A DNA stretch of 64,000 bases, taken from positions 158,762 through 222,761 of the forward strand of contig NZ_JABULH010000006.1 of the NCBI RefSeq assembly GCF_013328205.1, given 5' to 3'. A program made the position numbers and the translations under genes. This DNA comes from Sphingomonas hominis. GTDB lineage: Bacteria > Pseudomonadota > Alphaproteobacteria > Sphingomonadales > Sphingomonadaceae. Below, in pieces: positions 18,569 through 28,329 of the stretch (position 1 is its first letter; each line of letters starts with the position of its first letter). The notes beneath the pieces are model-generated. The model saw nothing but the letters and a program-made list of their open reading frames with translations. It ran no database searches and had not been told where the DNA came from.

Positions 18569-19963
18569 CTACATCACGCCGAGACCGTAGAACGCGAGAC
18601 CGCATGATGAGGAAGCCAGCAGGGTCGTGATGACGCCCGCCCGCGTCATGAAGATCATGTAGCCGGCACCCAGTGACAGAACGAACGCGGCCGGATCGAT
18701 GCTGGTCAGCACCGGCGCATCGAAGCGGAACGGCCCAGCCGCCACCAACGTCGTCTCGCGGAACAGCGTGTGCAGTGCGAACCATATTGCGAGGTTGAGG
18801 ACGACGCCCACGACCGCGGCGGTGATCGCGGATAATGCACCGGCGACCGCGGCATTGCCACGAAGCCGCTCGATGAACGGCGCGCCGAGAAAGATCCACA
18901 GGAAGCAGGGCACGAACGTCACCCAGGTCGCGAGCAGACCGCCCAGGGTGCCGGCGACCAGCGGAGACAGGGCACCGGGATCGCGGTAAGCGCCGAGAAA
19001 GCCGACGAATTGCAGCACCATGACGAGCGGTCCGGGCGTCGTCTCCGCCATGCCCAGTCCGTCGAGCATCTCCTTTGGCCCCAGCCAGCCGTAATTCTCG
19101 ACCGCCTGCTGCGCGACATAAGCGAGGACGGCATAGGCGCCGCCGAACGTGACCATCGCCATCGTCGAGAAGAAGGTGGCGATGCGGCTGAACACGTTAT
19201 CCGGACCAAGCGTGACCAGCAGCACCGCGACCGGCACGAGCCACAGCGCCAGACAGACCAGCGCCGTGCGGATCGTCTCAGCCCAGGTCGGTCGCGCATG
19301 GGCCGGCAACTCTTCGCCGAGCAGCGTGTCGGCATCGGCTACGGTCGCGCCCTTGGACGCGCCATGGCCGCCGCCCCGGAAAGCCTTGCTGCCCTGGCGG
19401 GTGGACCACCAGCCGATGGTGCCGGCACCCAGCACGATCAGCGGGAACGGCGCGCCGCCGAAGAAGATCAACACGAAGGCCAGTGCAGCCAGCACCCTCG
19501 CCGGCGTCGATGTGAGCGCCCGGCCGCCGATCCGCACCACCGCCTGGAGCACGACTGCCAGCACCGCGCATTTGAGGCCGAAGAACAGTGCCGAGACGAT
19601 GCCGACACGACCGTAGAGAACATAGATCCAGCTCAGCGCCATGATCGCGACGGCACCGGGCATGATGAACAGGACACCGGCGACGATGCCGCCCTTCGTG
19701 CGGTGCATCAGCCAACCGATATAGGTGGCGAGCTGCTGTGCCTCCGGTCCGGGCAGCAACATGCAATAGTTGAGCGCGTGCAGGAACCGTTGCTCCCCGA
19801 TCCAGCGTTTCTCATCAACGAGGATGCGATGCATGACCGCAATCTGTCCGGCTGGACCACCGAACGACAGCATGGCGATGCGCAGCCAGACCCAGAAGGC
19901 TTGGCCGAGCGTGACCGGTTCCGCGCGCACCGGAGCCGTGGCCTGGGCTGTCACCGCGCTCAT
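18569..19963 (-). CDS. chrA: chromate efflux transporter ChrA (long CHR family)
   Basis: 464 aa with two homologous CHR halves and about ten hydrophobic segments. Family motifs are visible: AMLSFGGPAGQIAVMH in the first half and MVTFGGAYAVLAYVAQQ in the second, plus LNYCMLLPGPEAQQLATYIG. It exports chromate across the inner membrane. I use ATG 19963, which overlaps the chrB stop (ATGA), instead of 20002. Confidence 0.93.
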   Translation of the reverse strand: MSAVTAQATAPVRAEPVTLGQAFWVWLRIAMLSFGGPAGQIAVMHRILVDEKRWIGEQRFLHALNYCMLLPGPEAQQLATYIGWLMHRTKGGIVAGVLFIMPGAVAIMALSWIYVLYGRVGIVSALFFGLKCAVLAVVLQAVVRIGGRALTSTPARVLAALAFVLIFFGGAPFPLIVLGAGTIGWWSTRQGSKAFRGGGHGASKGATVADADTLLGEELPAHARPTWAETIRTALVCLALWLVPVAVLLVTLGPDNVFSRIATFFSTMAMVTFGGAYAVLAYVAQQAVENYGWLGPKEMLDGLGMAETTPGPLVMVLQFVGFLGAYRDPGALSPLVAGTLGGLLATWVTFVPCFLWIFLGAPFIERLRGNAAVAGALSAITAAVVGVVLNLAIWFALHTLFRETTLVAAGPFRFDAPVLTSIDPAAFVLSLGAGYMIFMTRAGVITTLLASSSCGLAFYGLGVM

Positions 19964-20784
19964 GCCGACACCTTGCGGCGCGTGGGCTGATGCGAGGACC
20001 AATTGTGCTTCTCGCCCTGTGCGTCACGGCACCAGCGATAAAGCGCGTCGTACACCGCCATGCCGGCTTCGAGCTGGGCGTGGTCGTCGCTGTGGATGCG
20101 CGACAGGCCAAGCGAGATGGCGAGCAGTCCGGCCGCTTCGGGAACCAGATCGAGGCAATCGGTATCGGCGCCGCGAACGATCGCCGCCAAGCGCACCAGT
20201 GGTTCATGCGTCTCCAGCCCGAACGCCTGGATCATCACGTCGAAGGTGCATCGCTCGCCGCGATGGCTCCAGAACACGCCTTGGTCCGCGACGTCGAACG
20301 GTTCGGCCTGCTGCTGCGCAGCGACAGCCAGCACCTCGCCTGGGGCGACGAACAGGAAGCGCGCGTCGGGATCGACGAAGCGCCGGATCAGCCAGGGACA
20401 GGCGATGCGATCGACCTTGGGCCGCGCCCGCGTGACCCACCAGGTTCGCCCGTCGTCGTGGCGCGGCGGCAGATGGGCCAGGGATATGGTAGGCAGGCCA
20501 CTTGCTGCCCATGCAACGAACCCGCCTTCGAGCACTTCGGCCGCTACGCCCTCACTGCGCAGAATGGCCGCGGCAGCAACGGCCGAGCCGCCGCCGTCAT
20601 TGTCAACGACGATTGTGCCGGATCCGGCAGCATACCCCCAGCGGGTTGGGTCAGCATGTGCCGGGAACAGCGATCCTGGAATGGCTTCTGTTGGGCTCTC
20701 ACGCAGATCGACGATAGGCGGTGCGCTGGCAGAAGCGACGAGGCGGGCGAGTTTGTCCGGTGTGATAGCGTTTAAAGCAGGCAT
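19960..20784 (-). CDS. chrB: rhodanese-like/ChrB chromate-resistance fusion
   Basis: 274 aa. Residues about 1-105 are rhodanese-like (PPIVDLRESPTEAIPGSLF, later LEGGFVAWAASGLPT), but the loop that should carry the catalytic Cys reads DNDGGGSA, so sulfur transfer is unlikely. Residues about 120-265 are the ChrB C-terminal domain (ARPKVDRIACPWLIRRFVDP). ChrB proteins sense chromate or reduce it, and always accompany chrA. Start ATG 20784 gives MPALNAITPD; overlap with chrA means one operon. Confidence 0.85.
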   Translation of the reverse strand: MPALNAITPDKLARLVASASAPPIVDLRESPTEAIPGSLFPAHADPTRWGYAAGSGTIVVDNDGGGSAVAAAAILRSEGVAAEVLEGGFVAWAASGLPTISLAHLPPRHDDGRTWWVTRARPKVDRIACPWLIRRFVDPDARFLFVAPGEVLAVAAQQQAEPFDVADQGVFWSHRGERCTFDVMIQAFGLETHEPLVRLAAIVRGADTDCLDLVPEAAGLLAISLGLSRIHSDDHAQLEAGMAVYDALYRWCRDAQGEKHNWSSHQPTRRKVSA

Positions 20785-21205
20785 GGCGCGTCCCTCGCGT
20801 GTTCGTGCTGGACGCGATCCTTTAGCTGACGCCTCGTGGGGAGATCGCGATCCCCATGGGCTCAATCAGCCATTTCACAGCGTTCTTGTCAACAGGTCGA
20901 GCCGCGAGGTGGCGACATCGAGATGCCCAACTCGGACAGTCCACCGTCGGCCACCAGTCATTCTGCGACAGTTCGCTTTCGCCCGTCCGCGGGAGTTGAA
21001 CTTCTCGGTAGGTGTTACCTCGCCGGGGAACCGAGCGAAGGAGCGTGCCCAACGTTGGCCGACCAAATGATCCACCACCTGATGAAACGCTTCGAAGTTG
21101 GACACCGCAGCTTGGGCCCGAATGACACGATGCGCGCGTGCTCGCTTCGTCCCGCAGTGACGCGTCCAGGATGATTGACCGCATCGGCGCGGTCGGCGAG
21201 GTGGC
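20785..21205. other. intergenic region between chrB and MFS gene
   Basis: About 420 bases between divergent genes. A leftward frame around 20875-21120 has some protein-like composition (FEAFHQVVDHLVGQRW) but no start in context, and could be a relic. No hairpin or operator stands out. Confidence 0.35.
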
Positions 21206-22462
21206 GTGCCGATGAAGGCCGCCCCTGCCACCGCTCGCGTGATTGCTGTTCTGGCGGTGTTGCACATGCTTGCCTTCATCGACCGCAATCTCCTGGCAGG
21301 CGTGTTGCCGCTGGTGCGGGTCGAGACCCCGATGAACGATGCACAAGCCGGGTGGCTGATCGGCACCGCGTTCGCGCTACCCTATGCGGCAACCGCGCTG
21401 ATCCTGGCTTTGGTGATGCGAGGCCGGCGGGCGTCGGTGTGGTTGCTGATCGGTGGCGTGGTGACGTGGACGGCTGGCGCGCTGGCCATGGCGGCAGCGG
21501 GATCGGTGTTGTCGTTCAGCATCGCCCGCGGGCTCTTAGGGGTGGGTCAGGGGATGTTCGTTCCACTGGCGGTGGCGTGGTTGGTGGATCATGCCGATGC
21601 GCGCCGCGCGCCGGCATTGGCCACCTTCGCGAGTGGTGCCACGGTCGGGCGCAGCATCGCGCTGCTGCTGGTCGGCGGCATTTTGTGGTTGCTCGCGCTG
21701 GTGATCGCGGACTCGCGAATGGCGCACTGGCGCTGGGTGCTCGCGCTCACCGCCATTCCGAACCTGCTGATCCTGCCGATGCTGGCGAGCGCGCCGAACA
21801 AGGCTCCTGCGGCCGGCGAACATAGCGCTGCGCCACCCTGGGGCACGCTGACCGCTTTCTTCGGCGTGGCGATCGCCCCGCTGGTCGAAGCGCAGGCCAT
21901 CGGCGGCTGGTTGCCGACGTTGTTCGTGCGCCAGGCCGCGATGCTGCCGGCGCATGCCGCAACGCTGCTGGGAGTCGTGACGTTGCTGACCGGCTGGACC
22001 GGACAGGCGGTGGCGGGCTGGGCTCTTTCACGCCATTCGAGACTCGTTACGGCCTTGCCGCAATTGGTGCTCGCGGCGCTGGCGGCGACGCTGATCCCGC
22101 TCGCGGTGTTGACGCACGTGCACGCCTTGGGTGCGATGGTCGCGTGCGTCGTCGCCATCAACCTGATGCTCGGTGTCTCGGCCTTTGCCGGATTGTTCGG
22201 CGTGCAGGCGCTGATCCCGGCGGCGGCCCGCGCCAGCGTCAACGGTGTGTATTTCGCGACCGTCACCTTGGTGGCGGTCGGAACGGGCCCGCTGCTCGCG
22301 GGGCTGTTGGCGCAAGGGGGGTTGTCGATCGCCGCTGCCTTGCTGGGAACAGCGACGATTGCCACCATCGTCTGCGCGTTGACGGTGGTGATCAACCGCG
22401 CGGCGTTCAAACGCGCGCGCTGGTCAGCCGGACGTTTGGCGCCGCCACTCGCACGGCATTAA
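21206..22462 (+). CDS. MFS transporter
   Basis: 418 aa with twelve hydrophobic segments. The first helix reads LHMLAFIDRNLLAGVLPLV, like spinster-type and related MFS permeases, and a basic loop (MRGRRASVWL) lies between helices 2 and 3. Substrate not readable. Start could be 21206 or 21212; GAGGTGG lies upstream. Its last 39 bases overlap the convergent AraC-type gene. Confidence 0.88.
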   Translation: MPMKAAPATARVIAVLAVLHMLAFIDRNLLAGVLPLVRVETPMNDAQAGWLIGTAFALPYAATALILALVMRGRRASVWLLIGGVVTWTAGALAMAAAGSVLSFSIARGLLGVGQGMFVPLAVAWLVDHADARRAPALATFASGATVGRSIALLLVGGILWLLALVIADSRMAHWRWVLALTAIPNLLILPMLASAPNKAPAAGEHSAAPPWGTLTAFFGVAIAPLVEAQAIGGWLPTLFVRQAAMLPAHAATLLGVVTLLTGWTGQAVAGWALSRHSRLVTALPQLVLAALAATLIPLAVLTHVHALGAMVACVVAINLMLGVSAFAGLFGVQALIPAAARASVNGVYFATVTLVAVGTGPLLAGLLAQGGLSIAAALLGTATIATIVCALTVVINRAAFKRARWSAGRLAPPLARH

Positions 22463-23227
22463 CGCCGCGAAGCGTTCAAGATAGCGCTTGGGCGTGGTGC
22501 CCAGAAAGCGATTGGCGTCGCGCAGGAAGTGCGAGCTGTCGAAGTAACCGAAATCGAGCACGCTGTCGAAGCGCAAACCCGATCGCTGGAAGACCACGAA
22601 TGCCGCGAGAAAGCGCGCACGGACCATCAGCAGCTTGGGCGGAAAACCGAAATGACGCAGCGTCAGCCGACGCAGCGTGTGCGGATTGACGCCCAGCTCG
22701 CCCGCGGCGGTCGCGACATCGGCGATGTCGAGCCGCTGTGTCATGGCCGTGAACTTGCGCACCAAGACGTCGTCCGGCGCGTCGCGCCGCAGCACGTCCA
22801 GGCATGACACGACGTTGTGCGCGAAGGAGGCGCAGGCTGCGGCGTCGGCGAGGTCGCCGGGATCACCGATGTCGAGCAGCGATCCGGGTACGATCCGGTC
22901 GGTCAACGTGTCCGCGCGCACCTTTGTTCGCCGCGACCAGGCCAGCGCATCCAGTTCGACCTCGATCGGTGCCGGTCCATGAACCCAGAGCGTTGCCGCG
23001 CGGCTGGTCGGCCCCAGCACACTCGCGCGCGCAACCTGCGCGTGGAAACGGCAGCGCGTCTCCGCCGAGAGGCTGGTGCCGATGGGAAGCACGATCAAGC
23101 GAGCCGGTCCGGGGAGCCGCGGGATCGCACGAGGGCTGCCGAGGAGAGCATCCGCGACGACGCCCCGATGCGGCGTTGCAGCGCGCCCATCTCGACTGAT
23201 GGCTGTGTCCACCAAAACGGTCGCCAT
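22424..23227 (-). CDS. AraC family transcriptional regulator (first of two)
   Basis: 267 aa. The C-terminal 100 residues hold a two-helix-turn-helix AraC domain: DVATAAGELGVNPHTLRRLT and FDSVLDFGYFDSSHFLRDAN, followed by FLGTTPKRYLERF. The N-terminal part (AETRCRFHAQVARASVLGPT) is a sensor of unknown ligand. It overlaps the tail of the MFS gene on the other strand and may regulate it. Confidence 0.9.
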   Translation of the reverse strand: MATVLVDTAISRDGRAATPHRGVVADALLGSPRAIPRLPGPARLIVLPIGTSLSAETRCRFHAQVARASVLGPTSRAATLWVHGPAPIEVELDALAWSRRTKVRADTLTDRIVPGSLLDIGDPGDLADAAACASFAHNVVSCLDVLRRDAPDDVLVRKFTAMTQRLDIADVATAAGELGVNPHTLRRLTLRHFGFPPKLLMVRARFLAAFVVFQRSGLRFDSVLDFGYFDSSHFLRDANRFLGTTPKRYLERFAALMPCEWRRQTSG

Positions 23228-23370
23228 GTTCGTCCAACCCGCCTGCGGCAGCGTGGGGAAAGGCCCGGCGCTGCGTGCGCCGTCATTGGTACAGCCCTTA
23301 CAACCGCAACATGCCCGCCCGGCTCATCGGTGAGACAATCTTGATCTGCCTCAATATAGCATGATGATCA

Positions 23371-24360
23371 TCAATCATCCTGGTCGATGGTCGCGTCAAG
23401 AAAGCGCATCTGACGCACGGGCTTGGGCTCGCCCCCTTCCGCCTTCCAGCGTGCGCGGTAGCTTCCCGGTCGGATGCCATATCGCTCAAAGAACAGGCGG
23501 CTCGCATGCGCTTCGCTGCGAAAACCAAAGTGAATCGCCAGTTCGGCGAAGCTGCGCTGCTCGGCCGCATCCATCAACGACAGCCGCAGCGCGTGCAGCC
23601 GACGCGTGCGGATATAACCGTTGATGCCACCCAGCGGCTTGAACAAACGGTACAAGGTCGCGCGCGACATATCGGCCTGCGCGATGATCGTGTCGGCGCC
23701 GAGATCGGGATCGTTGATCAACGCCTCGATGCTGGCGCGGACCGCGATCAGTCGGTTGTTGTCGCGGGCAAGTGCCGCCATCTCGGCCGTGCTGCGCGGC
23801 GGCTGCAGCGCACCGCGCAGCAGCGCGAACAGCGCATCGACCGCGTGGCCGGTGCCGACCAGATCGAGGTGATCGAGCCTGGGCAGCAGCACACGAACAT
23901 AGTCGATCAGCAGCGCCGTCGTACCGGGCTTCGTGAAGCTGTCATGCAGGTCGTGGTGGCCGGGTGCCAGCGTCCGGAACACCGATCGGGCGATCCGCAA
24001 CGTGTACAAGGTGGCGTCGCGGAACCAGTTGCGTCCGGGCAGATGCGTATCCGCAACGAGCCCGCACCCGGATCGCACGGTCAGCACATCCACGCCATTG
24101 CCGCGCATCACCTCACCCGACAGCACCAGCGTGACCGTGTAATGATCGAACCCGTCGCTCGCCACGTGCGCCCGTGTGCGGTGATGGCCGACATCGTTCA
24201 GGTGGCGCTCGAAGATCGTTACTCGGTCGAGCGACCAGGCAGAAACGCGTGCGCGGAAATCGGGCCCGACCTGCTCCGCATCGGTGCCGCCAGCGTAGAG
24301 GTCCCGGTACGCCGTGAACCGCTCGGCTGGCGGCAGTCGCTCGCTATCGAACTGAAGCAC
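23371..24360 (-). CDS. AraC family transcriptional regulator (second)
   Basis: 329 aa. C-terminal AraC domain with ADTIIAQADMSRATLYRLFK and SFAELAIHFGFRSEAHASRL; the N-terminal 200 residues resemble the AraC-binding-like sensor of the FeaR/NphR group (VTIFERHLNDVGHHRTRAHV). It lies upstream of the other AraC gene in the same direction, 143 bases apart. Targets unknown. Confidence 0.9.
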   Translation of the reverse strand: MLQFDSERLPPAERFTAYRDLYAGGTDAEQVGPDFRARVSAWSLDRVTIFERHLNDVGHHRTRAHVASDGFDHYTVTLVLSGEVMRGNGVDVLTVRSGCGLVADTHLPGRNWFRDATLYTLRIARSVFRTLAPGHHDLHDSFTKPGTTALLIDYVRVLLPRLDHLDLVGTGHAVDALFALLRGALQPPRSTAEMAALARDNNRLIAVRASIEALINDPDLGADTIIAQADMSRATLYRLFKPLGGINGYIRTRRLHALRLSLMDAAEQRSFAELAIHFGFRSEAHASRLFFERYGIRPGSYRARWKAEGGEPKPVRQMRFLDATIDQDD

Positions 24361-24574
24361 GTGTCGTGAGGTCTGGTGATCGTAGATGCGGCTGGCTTCT
24401 TCGTGGAAGGTGATGAAGGTGGGACGATCGAGCCGCCATTTCGCTGCATGGGTGCCGGCGCGCCTGTTGCACTAACCAGCGAGTGGGCGTCGCGGCCCCG
24501 CGCCTGTCAGTGCCGAGGCAAACGGAGACGGGTTCGCCGCCGAGCCCGTTCACCACCCCGACCGCGCGGGGGCA

Positions 24575-26167
24575 TCAGCGACCTGTTCCCTCCGCCGGTA
24601 CATCGTTCATGGCTGACACGGCGCCACTGGGAACTAGCGCGAAGCGTTGACCGGCGGCAGGCACGGCGACGGCGGCGATGCCTTGCGACTGCAACAGGGC
24701 GGCGATGGCGAGCGCGCGGCGCTGCGGCAGGTTGGGTCGTGCTGGCTTGTCGCCTGCGGGCAGTCCGGGCACGCCCAGCGACGGCACGTTCCAGCGCTTG
24801 GCCGCCCAGGCCGAGGTCATGATCGCGTCGCGTGCGGCCGCGTCGAGTGTGTCGACATCGTCGGCGAACGCGATTCGCGGAAGCGGCGTCTGCGGCGGCA
24901 CGATCGACACCGACCACCCGCTGTCCTCCGCCGCCACCCGGCTTTCCAGCAAGCGGTAGATGCCCAGCGTCGCTCCGGGTAGCGCCGCCGCCGACGCGAT
25001 CACGCGGTGGTGTTCGCGATCGATCGTCACATCGTCCGCCGGCACCCCGGTGATGAGCGCCACCATGCGCGCGAGCGACGCGCTCCGCTCTGCCTCCAAC
25101 TTCGCGTAATCGCCCGCCTGCCGCAGTTCCTCCCGCTGCGCTTCCAGCGCACTGGCGCCGGGTTCGAGCAGGATCTGGTCGAGATCGAGCTGGATGCGGC
25201 GCCCCAAACGTTCGGTCAGCGCCTTTTGCAGCACGGGCGTCTTCTGCATGGCACCGCGCGGGGCGATGACCACGGCACGCACGATCAGGGGATCCGCGGC
25301 GAAATCCAGGTCCAGCTGGGTCACGCGTGCCTCGTCGCCGAACTTCTCGGTCAGCAGCGTCCTGGTCTGCGACACCGCCACCGCCTCGCGCCCGATGCGG
25401 TTGAGCGATATGCCGAGCGGCACCGCCATGATCGCGAAGACGAGCAACAGCAGGACCGTCTGCGTCCAGCTCTGCCGGCGCGAGAGGTGGTGGCCGAAGC
25501 CGTAGAAGCGCGCCATCAGCGTGGCGGACAGCGCAATGGTGATGAAGTTGGTGACGAACAGTGCGAACGCGCCCGCGCCCACCGGCATGTTGCGCGTGGC
25601 GAGGCCGTAGCCGACCACCGCCAGCGGCGGCATCAACGCGGTGGCGATGGCGACGCCGACGATTGTCTCGCCGCGTCCGCGGATGATCGCGAAGCTGCCG
25701 GCCAGCGCGGCGAACAGCGCAACGGCCAGATCAAACAGGTTCGGTCGCGTTCGCGCGACGATCTCCGCGGTCGGCGCCTGTAGCGGCGAGACGAGCACGA
25801 TCAGCGCGGTGAACGCGACCGCCACGACCGAACCAGTCGCCAACGCCTTCAACGATCGGCGTAGTTCGCGATAGTCGAACAGGGCTAGGCTGAAACCGAA
25901 GCCCAGGATCGGGTTCATCAGCGGCGAGATCAGCATCGCCCCGATGACGACGGCCGGTGAGGATAGCAACAAGCCGAGAACAGCGATCCCGGCCGACATC
26001 ATGGTCATGAAGGCGAAGCGGAGCGACCAGCCGCTTTCCTCGACGATGCGCGCGACGACGCTTTGGTGATCGACCGGCGCGACGATCGTTCGGCGCCACC
26101 AACGATACAGCGCCAGTCGCGCGATGCGCCCGTTCGGATCGAACCGGATGCCCGCTGCCTCGCTCAT
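24575..26167 (-). CDS. DUF389 membrane protein
   Basis: 530 aa. The N-terminal half carries about six hydrophobic segments with the DUF389 signature GAMLISPLMNPILGFGFSLA near residue 77; the C-terminal half is a hydrophilic cytosolic or periplasmic part (TRTLLTEKFGDEARVTQLDL). DUF389 proteins are of unknown function; they occur near ion-homeostasis genes, as here. Confidence 0.88.
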   Translation of the reverse strand: MSEAAGIRFDPNGRIARLALYRWWRRTIVAPVDHQSVVARIVEESGWSLRFAFMTMMSAGIAVLGLLLSSPAVVIGAMLISPLMNPILGFGFSLALFDYRELRRSLKALATGSVVAVAFTALIVLVSPLQAPTAEIVARTRPNLFDLAVALFAALAGSFAIIRGRGETIVGVAIATALMPPLAVVGYGLATRNMPVGAGAFALFVTNFITIALSATLMARFYGFGHHLSRRQSWTQTVLLLLVFAIMAVPLGISLNRIGREAVAVSQTRTLLTEKFGDEARVTQLDLDFAADPLIVRAVVIAPRGAMQKTPVLQKALTERLGRRIQLDLDQILLEPGASALEAQREELRQAGDYAKLEAERSASLARMVALITGVPADDVTIDREHHRVIASAAALPGATLGIYRLLESRVAAEDSGWSVSIVPPQTPLPRIAFADDVDTLDAAARDAIMTSAWAAKRWNVPSLGVPGLPAGDKPARPNLPQRRALAIAALLQSQGIAAVAVPAAGQRFALVPSGAVSAMNDVPAEGTGR

Positions 26168-26917
26168 GTCGCTCTCCCTTGGGTGATCGCGTGATCCTTC
26201 GTGAGCGAAACGCGGCGGATGAGCGACATTGCGATCGTCGGCGGGCAGATCGGCCGCGCATCGGCCGGGCTCGGCAATGAGCTACCGGAGGACCGCACCA
26301 TTAGCGGTGCCGCCGTGACATGCATGCCGAGGCCCGCCTCGGACACCTGCTGATCTGACGTACCATCATGCGCGCCGCCGGCTTAGCCCCTCGTTCCGGC
26401 ATCTCCAACCCCGCGCGGATCCCGTAACCTGCCATAGCCAACAAGCGCCGCGCTGATGCGCGTGCGGCTCACCTCGTCGACGCATACTCGACCGCAAACA
26501 TGCTCGATCCAGGCCAGGAACCGCCGCCCACCACCTATGTTTGTGGATAGCCGAACCAACAAGTCGGCGCGTGCGGCTGGCATTCCGGCGTGTCGCTTCG
26601 GGGAGTTGATCCATGAAGGCTGCCGTCACCATCGCCATCGTTCCGCGGGCCGCGTTCAGCAAGAGCTCGTGCGACACGCTTGCCGATCGCATCGAGCAGA
26701 CCGCCGCGCCGCGCGACCGAGCTACGATGCGCGACGCTCGCGCCATGAAGGCTCGTGACACGGGTGTGGCGCGCGCCGACAAAATCGAGGCGGCCGGCGC
26801 GAACGTGTCCGCGATGAGCCAGCAGCGTCGCTGCGCTTCTCGCCAACCCGGCGGCGGTTCGTTGACCCCCCTGCCGCGCCGGCATGCTCGGCCCGGCCGT
26901 ACAGAAAGTGTTCGCCG
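26168..26917. other. 750-base region without a convincing gene
   Basis: Only weak candidates: a rightward 102-codon frame from 26613 with GGGAG at good spacing, ending on the DUF2254 start, and a leftward 66-codon frame (26383-26583) containing RRFLAWIEHVCGRVCVDEV. Neither shows the expected third-position bias along its length. This may be a decayed gene region. Confidence 0.35.
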
Positions 26918-28324
26918 ATGAAAGCCGGCCTGATGCGTCTCGCCGATTATCTCGGCTCCAGTTACTGGTTCGTGCCGACGATCATGGCGATCGGTGCGGT
27001 GCTGCTCGCGGGCGGCATGGTGACGCTCGATGCCACGGTCGGGTCGGCATGGATGGGCGATGCCGGCTGGATCTACGCGTCGCATCCCGACGGTGCGCGA
27101 CAGGTGTTGTCCTCGGTCGGGGGATCGATGATCACCGTCGCCGGTACCGTCTTCTCGGTTACGATCGCGGCGGTGGTCTATGCCTCGGGCCAGTACGGGC
27201 CGCGATTGCTGACCAACTTCATGCGCGATCGCGGCAATCAGGTGACGCTCGGCACCTTTATCGCGACCTTTCTTTACTGCCTCCTGGTGCTGCGCACGAT
27301 CCGCTCGGCCGAGGAATCGGGCGGCTATGGTTTCGTACCCAACCTGGCGCTGTTGGTCGGGGTCGTGCTCGCACTCTGCTCGATCGCGGTGTTGATCTAC
27401 TTCATCCATCACGTTCCCTCCAAGATCCACATCAACAGCGTGATCGAGGATGTCGGCGACCGGCTGCTGCGTGGGATCGAGAACCGCTTTCCCCGCTTCG
27501 TCGGCCGCGCGCCCGACGACCATGCCGCGACCGCGGCGAACCTGCCGGCCACGTTCCGCAACGACGCCGACGCGGCGACCGGCGCGGACCGCTTCGTCGT
27601 GGAAGCGGAGAACACCGGCTATATTCAGTTCCTCGACGACGAGGCGTTGCTGCGCGTCGCGCGCACGCACGATCTGGTGCTGCGCCTCCAATACCAGCCG
27701 GGCGATTTCGTGCACGTCGGTCGGGCGCTGGTCGAGGCATGGCCGCCCGCGCGGTGTGACGAGGCGTGCGCGGACGCGCTGCGCAACGCCGTGTCGATCG
27801 GCTCGCGGCGCACCGCGTTGCAGGACCTGCGTTTCCTGATCGACGAGCTGGTCGAGATCGCGGCGCGTGCCTTGTCGCCCGGCGTCAACGACCCCTTCAC
27901 CGCCGTCACCTGCCTCGACTGGCTCGGCGCCGCGCTGTCGAACCTCGCCGGTCGCGCACTCCCCTCGCACCTGCGGGTGGATGACGAGGGCGCGCTGCGG
28001 GTGATCACGCACCCGGTGACGTTCGCCTCGCTGATGGACCGCTCGTTCGGTGCCCTCGCGCACTATTGCTCGACCGATATGGTGGCGGCGCTCCGCTACC
28101 TGAACGCACTGGGCGAAGTGTCGCTCGACTGCGACGAAGCCGATCGCGTCGCGACGATCCGCTCCTATGCCGACAAGCTGGAAGAATTGGCGAACGAGGG
28201 ATTGAAGGGCTTCAATCTGACACGCGTGCAGCGCCGCGCCGATGAAGTGCGCACCGCGCTCGCGCAGCCGGACTATAAGCGTCGCCTGCGCGATGGTACC
28301 GCCTGGCTTGCCGGCACGGCCTGA
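26918..28324 (+). CDS. DUF2254 family membrane protein
   Basis: 468 aa. Four N-terminal membrane helices (FVPTIMAIGAVLLAGGMVTL, SSVGGSMITVAGTVFSVTIA and two more up to about residue 170) with the typical YASGQYGPRLLTNFMRDRGN block, then a soluble 290-residue part. DUF2254 proteins are uncharacterised, predicted integral membrane proteins. A broken MscS gene and an antiporter follow, suggesting an ion or osmotic theme. Confidence 0.88.
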   Translation: MKAGLMRLADYLGSSYWFVPTIMAIGAVLLAGGMVTLDATVGSAWMGDAGWIYASHPDGARQVLSSVGGSMITVAGTVFSVTIAAVVYASGQYGPRLLTNFMRDRGNQVTLGTFIATFLYCLLVLRTIRSAEESGGYGFVPNLALLVGVVLALCSIAVLIYFIHHVPSKIHINSVIEDVGDRLLRGIENRFPRFVGRAPDDHAATAANLPATFRNDADAATGADRFVVEAENTGYIQFLDDEALLRVARTHDLVLRLQYQPGDFVHVGRALVEAWPPARCDEACADALRNAVSIGSRRTALQDLRFLIDELVEIAARALSPGVNDPFTAVTCLDWLGAALSNLAGRALPSHLRVDDEGALRVITHPVTFASLMDRSFGALAHYCSTDMVAALRYLNALGEVSLDCDEADRVATIRSYADKLEELANEGLKGFNLTRVQRRADEVRTALAQPDYKRRLRDGTAWLAGTA

Positions 28325-28329
28325 AGGAC

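Noticed and set aside
26613-26921. 102-codon rightward frame with good ribosome binding site
   Set aside because: Product has no ordered pattern and codon bias is weak; noted only in the region description.
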